Shown here: one piece after another, positions 44,821-52,785 of the stretch
How positions within the stretch are numbered: position 1 is the first letter of the stretch
Layout of the letters: each line of letters opens with the position of its first letter
Source of the DNA: Sporolactobacillus kofuensis
Lineage (GTDB): Bacteria > Bacillota > Bacilli > Bacillales > Sporolactobacillaceae
DNA length: 64,000 nucleotides
Direction of reading: 5' to 3'
Assembly (NCBI RefSeq): GCF_042660205.1
Contig: NZ_JBHSTQ010000006.1
Coordinates: 1-64,000 of the forward strand
Notes under the pieces: generated by a model
The model's database searches: none
The model's input: the letters and a program-made list of their open reading frames with translations, nothing else
Told to the model about the DNA's origin: nothing
Position numbers and translations under genes: made by a program

Positions 44821-45335
44821 CCTTCACCACCGATCTTATTTATGTGTCTATCCATTTCTTTTTCTTTCTTTATGCATGACGTTGGCAACTTGTGCTTGGT
44901 TAAAATCTCAGGCCAATTCTCAGCCTTCGTGTCCATTCGCTGTAAAAGCGAGTCGATCGACCATTGCTCGAGGTAGTCCTCAAGACCTCGCTCAGCTCCT
45001 GTAAAAGCGAAATCCATGATGGACTGAATCTTGTCATATTCAAGATCTTGGTCACATCCGGATGAACACCAGCTGAGCTTAAGAGGATTACAAGAAATAG
45101 ATTGATAGATACGCGCCAATGTACACTTGTGTGGATCGCAGCCCATTCGGTATCCGCCGCCCAGACCTTCCTTCGTTTCGACAAGACCACTCTTGCGCAG
45201 AATGCTCATAATCTTGCGAATTCTAGCGGGATGCGTATGCACCTTCTGAGATAGCGATTCACTGTTCCACACTTGTTCGGGCGCCTTAGCGAGCACAATC
45301 AAACAATGCACCGCGATTGTAAACTGACTGTTCAT
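44817..45335 (-). CDS. Rrf2-family transcriptional regulator, cysteine-containing
   Basis: 172 residues from ATG 45335 (GGGG nine bases upstream; frame open to 45395). Winged helix with FTIAVHCLIVLAKA and THPARIRKIMSILRKSGLVETKEGLGGGYRMG. It carries five cysteines in the region after the wing (HKC, SISC, SWCSSGC), a plausible iron-sulfur or thiol sensor like IscR/NsrR though with different spacing. Coupled with the IDEAL-like gene. The MFS exporter upstream on the same strand is a possible target. Confidence 0.85.
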   Translation of the reverse strand: MNSQFTIAVHCLIVLAKAPEQVWNSESLSQKVHTHPARIRKIMSILRKSGLVETKEGLGGGYRMGCDPHKCTLARIYQSISCNPLKLSWCSSGCDQDLEYDKIQSIMDFAFTGAERGLEDYLEQWSIDSLLQRMDTKAENWPEILTKHKLPTSCIKKEKEMDRHINKIGGEG

Positions 45336-45489
45336 TCTATGATTCCCCTTCTCGGAGATTAATGTAATTATAATAGATACAGTTTCTAAAATCAATTGGA
45401 GAATACAAGAAAAGTGTCGATGGAAGTAATTTACACGGAAAAATCTAGTTATTTTGTCATAGTAAGTGGATCAAGCCAAGAGAACGCCA

Positions 45490-45632
45490 ATTTGTGTCCG
45501 GACCCGACCCATCTGAGATCGAACCTAAGTTTAGAAAAATCGATCCTAACCACCCCGAAATCGAACCTAAGAATAGAAAAATCGATCCCAACTGGCCCAA
45601 AACAGAACCTATGAGATTGATTCGAACTTAAG
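45490..45632. repeat. Array D: about six 20-21-bp units with core ATCGAACCTAAG
   Basis: Units of 21 bp alternate between ATCGAACCTAAG and ATCGATCC(T/C)AAC types, giving a 42-bp two-unit period (45518 and 45560). The reverse strand shows GTTCGATTT, which links it to array E. It fills most of the gap 45336-45661 between the Rrf2 gene and the MFS terminator. Confidence 0.8.
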
Positions 45633-45661
45633 AGGAGAGATTTTATTTTTTCTTTTCTATT

Positions 45662-45702
45662 AACAAAAGATCTTCCCGGCATTCCGGAAAGATCTTTTGT
45701 TT
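45662..45702 (-). terminator. Bidirectional terminator behind the MFS exporter
   Basis: Stem AACAAAAGATCTT with AAGATCTTTTGTT, touching the TGA of the MFS gene. Confidence 0.85.
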
Positions 45703-47111
45703 CATACGTGTTTTGGTTTTTTCACAAAGAATGTAAGGACCAGCGCTACGATCAATAGGAACGAAGCGACGAAGAAGGCGACGTCGACGCCATGGATCAA
45801 GCCTTCCATTCCGTATGTCTTCGGGTTGCGTGCTGTCGATGCCATGACTGTGAACAGAATGGCCGTGCCAATCGAGGCGGCTACCTGACGCATGGTGTTG
45901 TTCATCGCCGTTCCGTGTGGAATCAAATGTGGTGGCAATTGATTCAAGCCGGCAGTTGTCGTCGGCATCAGCACCATCGATAAACCAAACATACGCACGG
46001 CATTGATGACGGCCAGATAGGTGAATGAGGTATGGGCGTCTAGTCTGCTCATCAGCAGTGTCATCGCCAGCAAGATGGTGATTCCGGTAATAGACAATCC
46101 GCGTGCGCCAACTCTATCAAAAATTCGTCCGGTAATCGGAGACATGATCCCCATGACAAGTGCGCCGGGAAGCAGCATGAGGCCTGACTCCAACGGTGAG
46201 AATCTAAGCATCGTCTGCATGTAGATCGGCAGCATGGTTGCACCGGCGATAAATACGGTAAAAGACAGCATTCCAATTGCGGTCGTTAATGTAAAAATCG
46301 GGTAGCGGAATACCCTGAATTCCAAGATCGGTTGTTCCAGCTTGAACTGTCTCATAATGAAGAGCGTGAGTGCAGCAGCACCGATCAGTATGGTGATCAG
46401 CACTTCAGGATCGCCCCAGCCGTGACTGCCGGCGATACTCGATCCGTATAACAATCCACCGAATCCAACCGTCGACAGAATAATCGATAGGATATCTAGC
46501 TTCGGATATGTTCGCTTGGTCACATTTTTCAATATAAAAATGGCGAGAATCAAATCAAGCAATGCAACAGGAAGTACCACATAAAAGAGAATTCGCCAAG
46601 GATAATGGTTAACGAGCCAGCCCGACAAGGTTGGTCCGATCGCCGGTGCGAATCCAATTACCAAGCCAAAAATCCCCATGACCGACCCACGTTTTTCGAT
46701 TGGAAAAATGATAAACATTACGGTCATCATTAGCGGCATCATAATTCCGGCACCCAGTGCTTGAACAATTCTTCCGATGATTAAAAAGAAAAAACTTTCC
46801 GAGGCAATACAGATAAGCGTGCCAAGGACGAATGACCCCATCGCGAACAAAAATAAGCCGCGCGTTGTAAACCTTTCCTCCAGGAAGGCAGTAATTGGAA
46901 TCATAATTCCATTGACAAGCAAAAATACGGTCTGGAGCCACTGCACCATGACCGCAGATAAATGTAAGTCATGCATGATGCTCGGCAGCGCGGTGACGAG
47001 CAGTGTCTGGTTCAGGAGCGTCACAAAACCGCCTGCGAGCAGTACGAGAACGATCGGCACAACATTCAAATTTTCATGTACCTGAAACCGTTTTTCTTCA
47101 ATGGCACTCAT
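45702..47111 (-). CDS. DHA2-type MFS multidrug exporter
   Basis: 469 residues from ATG 47111 (MSAIEEKRF; frame open to 47165). Fourteen helices: NQTLLVTALPSI in helix 1, ITAFLEERFTTRGLF loop, GLVIGFAPAIGPTLSGWLV (motif C). EmrB/LmrB-like proton antiporter for drugs or metabolites. Paralogue of 41398-42834. The gene lies upstream of the cysteine-containing Rrf2 gene, separated by a strong terminator and array D. Confidence 0.88.
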   Translation of the reverse strand: MSAIEEKRFQVHENLNVVPIVLVLLAGGFVTLLNQTLLVTALPSIMHDLHLSAVMVQWLQTVFLLVNGIMIPITAFLEERFTTRGLFLFAMGSFVLGTLICIASESFFFLIIGRIVQALGAGIMMPLMMTVMFIIFPIEKRGSVMGIFGLVIGFAPAIGPTLSGWLVNHYPWRILFYVVLPVALLDLILAIFILKNVTKRTYPKLDILSIILSTVGFGGLLYGSSIAGSHGWGDPEVLITILIGAAALTLFIMRQFKLEQPILEFRVFRYPIFTLTTAIGMLSFTVFIAGATMLPIYMQTMLRFSPLESGLMLLPGALVMGIMSPITGRIFDRVGARGLSITGITILLAMTLLMSRLDAHTSFTYLAVINAVRMFGLSMVLMPTTTAGLNQLPPHLIPHGTAMNNTMRQVAASIGTAILFTVMASTARNPKTYGMEGLIHGVDVAFFVASFLLIVALVLTFFVKKPKHV

Positions 47112-47291
47112 TCCATCACTTCTTTCTTTTCCTTGATGATTGACAATGCTGATTAAAAAGAGCAACGATCATCAGCACCGGGCAACTCTTTCATCTTATC
47201 ACGAAAATTTTTCAAGTGATAGAAATAAGCATAGTTGTCCTTTTACTCGTTTTTTATTACAAATTCTACTAGATCTTGATTTTACAGGCAA

Positions 47292-48140
47292 TTAATCAAT
47301 GCGCAAGATCCCGCTGTTCACTTGTGCCTTGAGGATGTATTCCCCACTGCCGCGCACACCGCTCAGTCCATGGTCCTCTGACTTTTCCTTTTTCAAACGT
47401 AATTTACTTTGAATGATACCGCTCGATTTCTTGGCCGTTAAGCGAAAATCTGCCTGGTTTGGCATATCCAGTTGCGCATTACCGGAATTGACTGAAATGC
47501 TGGATGCGCCATGCAAAGCGGCAACACCTATTTTCATGTTCCCAGAATTCACTTGAGCAGAAAATGCTCCTGACAAACGATCGACACGTGCATTTCCTGA
47601 ACGAACAACAAGATGTGCAGACGGCGCCCGAAGATTCCTGATCCGCAAAGTACCCGAATGCACACTTGCATCAACTGTTTCCGAAGCTACCCCGCTCAGT
47701 TGGATCGATCCTGAAGATACATTGACCGACAGTTTCTGATATATTTGGCTTGTTTCTCCATGAAAATCCAATGTAGCCGATCCGACTGCCAATTTAAGCT
47801 GATGCTGATACGATTTCGGTATCGTGATGGTTAATTTTGGAGCGTTCCACCAAAACATAAACGGTTGTCTATGCTGCGTCCTCACCTGGATCGTGTCGCC
47901 TATTTTTCGAACATCTACCAATCCTCTTCCCGTCAATCGCGCAGTCACTTGATCTCCGCTCCCCAGCACAACTTTTGTTCGCATCGACGATGTCTGGATA
48001 TCGATTTGTTCCACTTGCTCGGTGACCTGTGCCGAAGTTTGCTGTTTCCCGAATGGCAGCCACCGCGCGTGGATCGGGTTAAAAAAAATGAAATAGGCAG
48101 CTGCGACGATCGCCAGTACCACTGCAAAACGTTTCATCAT
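47292..48140 (-). CDS. DUF4097-family surface protein (LiaG-like)
   Basis: 282 residues: one N-terminal membrane anchor (RFAVVLAIVAAAYFIFF) and then a long, all-beta region (about 40-282) of repeating strands (VNVSSGSIQLSGV, VHSGTLRIRNL, VRSGNARVDRL, VNSGNMKIG), the solenoid-like DUF4097 pattern. LiaG in Bacillus is a membrane-anchored protein of the lia envelope-stress locus; no liaRS genes are seen here. Strong GAGGAG site before the ATG pair. Role unknown, probably outside the membrane. Confidence 0.85.
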   Translation of the reverse strand: MMKRFAVVLAIVAAAYFIFFNPIHARWLPFGKQQTSAQVTEQVEQIDIQTSSMRTKVVLGSGDQVTARLTGRGLVDVRKIGDTIQVRTQHRQPFMFWWNAPKLTITIPKSYQHQLKLAVGSATLDFHGETSQIYQKLSVNVSSGSIQLSGVASETVDASVHSGTLRIRNLRAPSAHLVVRSGNARVDRLSGAFSAQVNSGNMKIGVAALHGASSISVNSGNAQLDMPNQADFRLTAKKSSGIIQSKLRLKKEKSEDHGLSGVRGSGEYILKAQVNSGILRID

Positions 48141-48242
48141 GCATACTCCTCTGCAAATTTTTTCACAGGTGGTTTTTCAATTTCTTCCTATTAAAAGGTG
48201 GCTTTCTTTTCTTACACGTGAAGAGACCACCGTCTACAGTAT

Positions 48243-48277
48243 AAAAAAACGTCGGCGATTTGATAACCGTCCGACGT
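48243..48277 (-). terminator. Terminator of the YbaK gene
   Basis: Stem ACGTCGG with CCGACGT, 15-base loop, T7 on the minus strand. Confidence 0.8.
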
Positions 48278-48307
48278 TCTATGTATGACTAAGACTAAAG
48301 CTCTAAC

Positions 48308-48799
48308 TTATGCTTCTGGTTCATCCTGCCAGCCCTTGCACACATCAACCCATGATTTGCCATTTCCAAAGCTGTACAAATCATCAATCGTCAGCTCGAT
48401 TGCTGAATTTGTGCTGCCGCATGCGGGGAACACGGTTTTAAATCGTTTCAGCGACTCATCCATGAATACCGGCCAATCTTGATTCAAAGCGAAGGGACAA
48501 ACACCGCCAACCGCGTGCCCCACAAGTTCCAGCGTTTCTTCAGGTGAGAGCATATGCGCTTTGAAGCCGAATTCATGGCGGAACTTTTTGTTATCAATCT
48601 TCGCGTCCCCAGCCATGACCACCAGCATCGCGCCTTCCTTATTCTCTCCTCTGAAGGCCAGCGTCTTTGCAATCCGCTCTGGCTCCACATGCAGATGCTC
48701 CGCGGCCAGCTGCACCGTCGCACTGGAAAGTTCCAATTCAATCACATCTTTTTCCCGACCTACCGTTTGAAAATAAGCCTTCACATTCTCTACCGACAT
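48308..48799 (-). CDS. YbaK/EbsC-family aminoacyl-tRNA deacylase
   Basis: About 163 residues; ATG 48799 has GGAGGG six bases upstream (48805 also possible). Editing-domain motifs: AKTLAFRG, VVMAGDAKIDNKKF and GHAVGGVCPFAL (the GXXXP loop) with FPACGS near the end. Family members clear mischarged tRNAs such as Cys-tRNA(Pro). The conserved Lys of the first strands is present. Monocistronic. Confidence 0.9.
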   Translation of the reverse strand: MSVENVKAYFQTVGREKDVIELELSSATVQLAAEHLHVEPERIAKTLAFRGENKEGAMLVVMAGDAKIDNKKFRHEFGFKAHMLSPEETLELVGHAVGGVCPFALNQDWPVFMDESLKRFKTVFPACGSTNSAIELTIDDLYSFGNGKSWVDVCKGWQDEPEA

Positions 48800-48978
48800 G
48801 TTCATCCCTCCGTCTTGCTTACATTATCGTCCAGTTTAGCAAAAAATAATAATCTGTCAATTCACAATCTGGCTTAAATTTACTTTGCAAAATCTGTCGA
48901 ACTATAATACATTAAGACTATTGTCGCATCCGCGTAATCTTCGGATGTGTTGGGAAAATAATAAAGAAGGGGTTGCGC

Positions 48979-49353
48979 ATGGCAGACATTTTGACGGGGA
49001 AAGAGATTTGCAGCCAGTACAGCGATCTTGCAAACGACGCGTTTGGGAGCGAGGACCATCGTTTTATCCTTACCAAGGTAGAAAAAGAGGCGCTTTACGA
49101 CGCGGCTTGCTCGTTCAGCAGCAACGGGAAGAACTTGGTCACCTACAAGGAATGGAAGAACGATCCAGAAAATTACGATGATTATCATACCGATAACATT
49201 AAACAAATGGTTGACTCTATACATGAAGGTGGCGCACTGCCACCGATGATCGTAAATAAGGACCTCGGTCTCTATGATGGTCAACATCGACTGACCGCCT
49301 ACAGCCTTATTCCCGAGATCAAAGAAGTAGCGATTTATAAGGAAGTTGATTAA
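48979..49353 (+). CDS. Small ParB/sulfiredoxin-fold protein, unknown role
   Basis: 124 residues from ATG 48979 (AAGGGG six bases upstream). The C-terminal half holds IKQMVDSIHEGGALPPMIVNKD and GLYDGQHRLTAYSLI, close to the ParB/Srx N-terminal fold motif (DGxHRLxA) that binds nucleotide triphosphates. The N-terminal half has an acidic, helical character. No parA, phage or plasmid gene is near, so it is not an obvious partition protein. Followed at two bases by a terminator; a well-formed single-gene unit. Confidence 0.72.
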   Translation: MADILTGKEICSQYSDLANDAFGSEDHRFILTKVEKEALYDAACSFSSNGKNLVTYKEWKNDPENYDDYHTDNIKQMVDSIHEGGALPPMIVNKDLGLYDGQHRLTAYSLIPEIKEVAIYKEVD

Positions 49354-49354
49354 T

Positions 49355-49378
49355 GCGCGTGTGCTCACGCGCTTTTTT
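49355..49378 (+). terminator. Terminator of the ParB-like gene
   Basis: Stem GCGCGTG with CACGCGC, four-base loop, T6 tail. Confidence 0.92.
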
Positions 49379-49463
49379 CATACACTAAGAAAGCATAAAA
49401 GATTAGCGGAAGTTAGCATAAGTGCAACCGCGCCTTCGCCAGAGGCTTGGAAAACCAAATTTT

Positions 49464-49805
49464 CTAATGTTTCAAAATATTAACGATGAGCCATTCAAAA
49501 ACAAACCGACTGACGACAACACCGAGGAGAATCAAATGGCGCATGTTATCCCACCGCTCCGCACTCGGGAGATTAAGATAGGCTGCAAAAATCATGCCGA
49601 ATACCGCCACCTGCAGGATCACAAAATTTGCGGTACGATCTAGTGCTTGCGGCGTCGATTTCTCAGATTGAAGCAAAGCAATTGCTTTTTCATTAAAGAT
49701 AAAATTGAGGAAGAAACTCTTGTAGTCACGGCGCAAGAACGTGATGAATCCAATCAACATGCACAACAGCACAATAATGAAGAGGACTAATCCTATGTAA
49801 AACAC
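49464..49805 (-). CDS. Small membrane protein of unknown function
   Basis: 113 residues with a long N-terminal helix (IGLVLFIIVLLCMLIGFITFL), a basic-acidic middle and two more helices (FVILQVAVFGMIFAAYL and ILLGVVVSRFVFEWLIV). Start codon GTG 49805 with GGGGG ten bases upstream. No family is recognised with certainty. Codon pattern and conserved-looking hydrophobic design support a real gene. Confidence 0.6.
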   Translation of the reverse strand: MFYIGLVLFIIVLLCMLIGFITFLRRDYKSFFLNFIFNEKAIALLQSEKSTPQALDRTANFVILQVAVFGMIFAAYLNLPSAERWDNMRHLILLGVVVSRFVFEWLIVNILKH

Positions 49806-49857
49806 TATTTATCGACCCCCACTGAAGGCTTTGCAATCATTGTATCAGATGATTGAA

Positions 49858-49893
49858 AAAAGATGGCTCCGATTTTTCACGGAACCATCTTTT
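49858..49893 (-). terminator. Terminator of the Pro-rich protein gene
   Basis: Stem AAAAGATGGCTCCG with CGGAACCATCTTTT (one mismatch), two bases from the gene stop. Confidence 0.85.
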
Positions 49894-49894
49894 C

Positions 49895-50335
49895 TTATCT
49901 ACATGACGGATGCCAAGGAAATTGTGGGCACCACCACGGTCTTGGCGGACGCGGCGGATGTGGTGGTGGCGGCCACGGAACACCCGGAGGCGGCGTTGGG
50001 CCAAGATACGTCAGCCCGGACATATCCGTGTAATGTTCTTGATGCTGCACCCATCGCCGTTGTTGCGGCAAGTAAACATTCATGCTCACCATGCCGGTAT
50101 TTGGGTTGATGCCGAGCAGCTGAATGGTCATCATTCGGCCGTAGCTGGCAAGTCGCGTTTGGTAAAAATGTCCGCGCCGGCCACGGTTGAGTTCCTGTTG
50201 GATTGCACTTGGCGGAACAAGAAACGTTGTCGGTTGTTCACGATCATCGTCGTAATAGACGACCGGATCCTCTTCAATCGGTAACTGATAGGGATTGTAA
50301 AACGTGTACCCATCTTCACGTGGATCATCATACAT
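49895..50335 (-). CDS. Protein of unknown function with Pro/Trp-rich tail
   Basis: 146 residues. The first 115 look like a small soluble domain (acidic start with several Tyr, then YGRMMTIQLLGINPNTGMVSMNVYLPQQRRW), and the tail PPPGVPWPPPPHPPRPPRPWW ends with two Cys (CPQFPWHPSC). Such tails occur in spore coat and surface proteins of Bacillales, so a spore or coat role is possible but only by composition. Single gene with its own terminator. Confidence 0.6.
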   Translation of the reverse strand: MYDDPREDGYTFYNPYQLPIEEDPVVYYDDDREQPTTFLVPPSAIQQELNRGRRGHFYQTRLASYGRMMTIQLLGINPNTGMVSMNVYLPQQRRWVQHQEHYTDMSGLTYLGPTPPPGVPWPPPPHPPRPPRPWWCPQFPWHPSCR

Positions 50336-50580
50336 TCATTACACACCTACCTATCTGGTTTGTAATACTATATGCCGGGCATTTTCATTAGGTTGGGCTG
50401 CGGCCCATACAGATCATTTTTATAAACGATAATTTAGCTGATGTAACCGGTTTAACTATCTTATTCGGCCATGATTTTGTCTGGTTAAGACGCTAAAACC
50501 ACAATTTTTCATCAAATCGCGGTTTCGTTTTTTTTCTTCATTTTTGTTACTCTGAATTAAAAATTGAAGGAGTTATTTCA

Positions 50581-51558
50581 TTGATCAAATTTGAGCGAAC
50601 AATCCCTCTTATCATCAGGCAGCTCCGTTCAGTACGGAGTCGCCTCCCGCAAAGTCATCCACACTATCAAATCATTTGTCAGGATGAAAAAAAGCGAACC
50701 CTTGGCCATAAAGGCGAATCCGCTATCGATTTCTATCTCACCGATTTTGCTGATGGGGATTTTTACATTTATCACGGCTTGCGACTGCCCCTGAACCAAG
50801 CCTTCTTCCAAATCGATACACTGATTTTGTCTGACTCCGCGTGCTTCATCATCGAAGTGAAAAATCTGATCGGAACCATTTATTTTGATCCGACATTCAA
50901 CCAAATGATTCGCACATTTAATGGAAAAGAGGAAGGATTCCGCGATCCAATCGGGCAAGTTACCCGCCAAAAACAGCTCTTAAGCAGGTGGCTTGCGGCA
51001 CAACATTTTCCACCAATCCCAATTGATGACATGGTGACCATCAGCAATCCGGAAACCATACTTAAAACGCAACCCGGTAACAGTGCCATTTCTCGAAAAA
51101 TTTGCCACATGCACCAAATCCCCGATCGCATCCAAGCTTGGAAACGTGCCTCCGTTAAGAAAAGATTGTCAGCCGGAGAGCGCGAACGATTAAACGCTCA
51201 ACTCATCCACGCCCACTGTCCCCTGCACCAAAACGTGCTCGAACTCTATCATATTGACGCTAAAGAACTGATCACCGGCGTCCAATGCCCGAACTGCGGT
51301 GCAATTCCCATGACCCGGGTTCACGCAACTTGGCTGTGCCCAAGTTGTGGTCATCGTTCCAAAACCGCGCACTACGCCCTACTCGAAGACTACTTTTTGC
51401 TTATTGATGAGACCATCTCAATCACACAATTTTGCGAATGGACATGCATTTCTTCAAGAAAAATAGCAGCGAGACTATTAAAATTGCTAAATCTTCCACA
51501 TTCAGGCAACAACAGAAACAGACGATATCATTTATTAGAAAAATTTAACCAAGAGTAA
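50581..51558 (+). CDS. NERD nuclease-like domain plus zinc-ribbon protein (paralogue 2)
   Basis: 325 residues from TTG 50581 with AAGGAG eight bases upstream. NERD part (about 42-150) with D79, E92 and K94 (FFQIDTLILSDSACFIIEVKN spans them), zinc ribbon with Cys236/239 and Cys253/256 (CPNCGAIPM..LCPSCGHRSKTAH), and a helical C-terminus (ITQFCEWTCISSRKIAARLLKLLN) like a small HTH. Same layout as paralogue 1 at 39579-40574. The frame is whole. Repeat array C starts about 13 bp behind its stop. Possibly a DNA-acting enzyme by fold; no biochemical role known to me. Confidence 0.88.
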   Translation: MIKFERTIPLIIRQLRSVRSRLPQSHPHYQIICQDEKKRTLGHKGESAIDFYLTDFADGDFYIYHGLRLPLNQAFFQIDTLILSDSACFIIEVKNLIGTIYFDPTFNQMIRTFNGKEEGFRDPIGQVTRQKQLLSRWLAAQHFPPIPIDDMVTISNPETILKTQPGNSAISRKICHMHQIPDRIQAWKRASVKKRLSAGERERLNAQLIHAHCPLHQNVLELYHIDAKELITGVQCPNCGAIPMTRVHATWLCPSCGHRSKTAHYALLEDYFLLIDETISITQFCEWTCISSRKIAARLLKLLNLPHSGNNRNRRYHLLEKFNQE

Positions 51559-51570
51559 GACCGCTTGAGA

Positions 51571-51905
51571 CTCAATGTCCTATTTGTTTGGTTTTTGGGC
51601 CGGTTCCGCTTTAGTTTTGTCCCATTCTTTTATAATTTTGTCTCATTCGACGATGGATTGGGCTCGTTTCTCAATTTGTGTCCCGTTCTCTTTGGTTTTT
51701 GTCCGGTTTCGCTTTAGTTTTGTCCCATTCTTTTTTACTTTTGTCTCATTCGACGATGGATTGGGCTCGTTTCTCAATTTGTGTCCCGTTCTCTTTGGTT
51801 TTTGTCCGGTTTCGCTTTAGTTTTGTCCCATTCTTTTTTACTTTTGTCTCATTCGACGATGGATTGGGCTCGTTTCTCAATTTGTGTTTGGCTCTCTCCA
51901 GTCTA
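51571..51905. repeat. Array C: ~16 units of 19-22 bp, 103-bp higher-order repeat x3
   Basis: Units with cores such as TTTTGTCCCATTC, TTTTGTCTCATTCG, TTGTGTCCCGTTC and TTTTTGTCCGGTTTCG follow in a fixed order of five, repeating exactly every 103 bp (51615, 51718, 51821). The array starts behind the NERD stop codon and ends near 51905; the rest of the gap to 52001 holds the hairpin below. Frames across it are spurious. Confidence 0.93.
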
Positions 51906-51956
51906 TGTCCGACCGTCTCATTTCTAGGGAGATGATCTGTATTTTCTCATGTATTG

Positions 51957-51997
51957 AACCTCCTCCTTGCTGATCTCGTACATTGATCAAGGAGGTT
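51957..51997 (+). promoter_or_regulatory. Hairpin that can hide the ribosome site of the EcsC gene
   Basis: AACCTCC(TCC)TTG at 51957-51969 can pair with CAAGGAGGTT at 51988-51997, which holds the ribosome site six bases before the EcsC start. A three-base bulge and an 18-base loop separate the arms. Suggests translation control; no ligand pattern recognised. Confidence 0.55.
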
Positions 51998-52001
51998 TCC
52001 G

Positions 52002-52724
52002 ATGAACACTTATGAGTTAAAGGCTTATGATGAAGTCATGGCGTGGAAGCGTAGGTTGCTCAGGCCCTCGAATCTGCTCAGCCGGATGTCGAAAAAGGTT
52101 CAGACGCGAATCAATCACTATTATCCGGAAAAGGTGCAGCAAGCTATCACGGTCGCGATTAAAAATATGGTAAAAGCAACGTTGACCGGATCTCATTTCA
52201 CTACAAAAAAGAATCAGGCAACCGGCCTCACTCTCGAAGAAAAAGATCAACGAGTGCGCGAAAAACTGTCCAATTATCGGAAAACGGCAGTACTGGAAGG
52301 TGCCGGAACTGGAGCGGGCGGTCTTCTGCTTGGTCTGGCTGACTTTCCACTGCTTCTGTCGATTAAGATGAAATTTCTTTTTGATGCGGCTTCCATCTAC
52401 GGTTTTGACACAAAAGAAATGGAAGAGCGGATCTTTATCCTGCAAGTCTTCAAGCTTGCGTTCTCCAGTGATGACGTGCGCCGTGAAACCTTATCGATTA
52501 TTGAAAACTGGGCGACACGAAAACAGGCCTTTCAGGATATGGACTGGCAAGAGTTCCAGCAAGAATATCGGGACTATCTTGATTTTGCGAAAATGTTGCA
52601 ATTGATGCCGGGCATCGGCGCTGCGGTTGGAGCCGTGGTCAATTACAATTTACTTGATCGCCTCGGTGAAGTGACCATCAATTGCTACCGATTGCGCCTG
52701 CTCACTACGCCACCAATATCTTGA
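52002..52724 (+). CDS. EcsC-family protein
   Basis: 240 residues with the EcsC core: VLEGAGTGAGGLLLGLADFPLLLSIKMKFLFDAASIYGFD, then EERIFILQVFKLAFS and GIGAAVGAVVNYNLLDRLG. Two amphipathic or membrane-seeking Gly-rich helices. The family is linked by name to the Ecs ABC transporter but its role is unknown; no ecsAB genes are here. Very good ribosome site (AAGGAGG), possibly hidden in a hairpin. Ends in a strong terminator. Confidence 0.88.
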   Translation: MNTYELKAYDEVMAWKRRLLRPSNLLSRMSKKVQTRINHYYPEKVQQAITVAIKNMVKATLTGSHFTTKKNQATGLTLEEKDQRVREKLSNYRKTAVLEGAGTGAGGLLLGLADFPLLLSIKMKFLFDAASIYGFDTKEMEERIFILQVFKLAFSSDDVRRETLSIIENWATRKQAFQDMDWQEFQQEYRDYLDFAKMLQLMPGIGAAVGAVVNYNLLDRLGEVTINCYRLRLLTTPPIS

Positions 52725-52736
52725 AATCCGCCTTAT

Positions 52737-52774
52737 AAAAAAGAGATCACAGCCCGAAGGCCGTGATCTCTTCT
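52737..52774. terminator. Bidirectional terminator between EcsC and the ABC operon
   Basis: Stem AAGAGATCAC with GTGATCTCTT, inner CGAAGG-type loop, A and T runs on both sides; serves the two convergent genes. Confidence 0.9.
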
Positions 52775-52785
52775 ATTCGATAAAA

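Noticed and set aside
48880..49368. 162-residue frame opposite the ParB-like gene
   Set aside because: Antisense shadow; the plus-strand gene has the ribosome site, motif and terminator.
51575..51935. Open frames of 81-85 residues in array C
   Set aside because: Two frames are near copies of each other shifted by 103 bp; they mirror the repeat and are not proteins.
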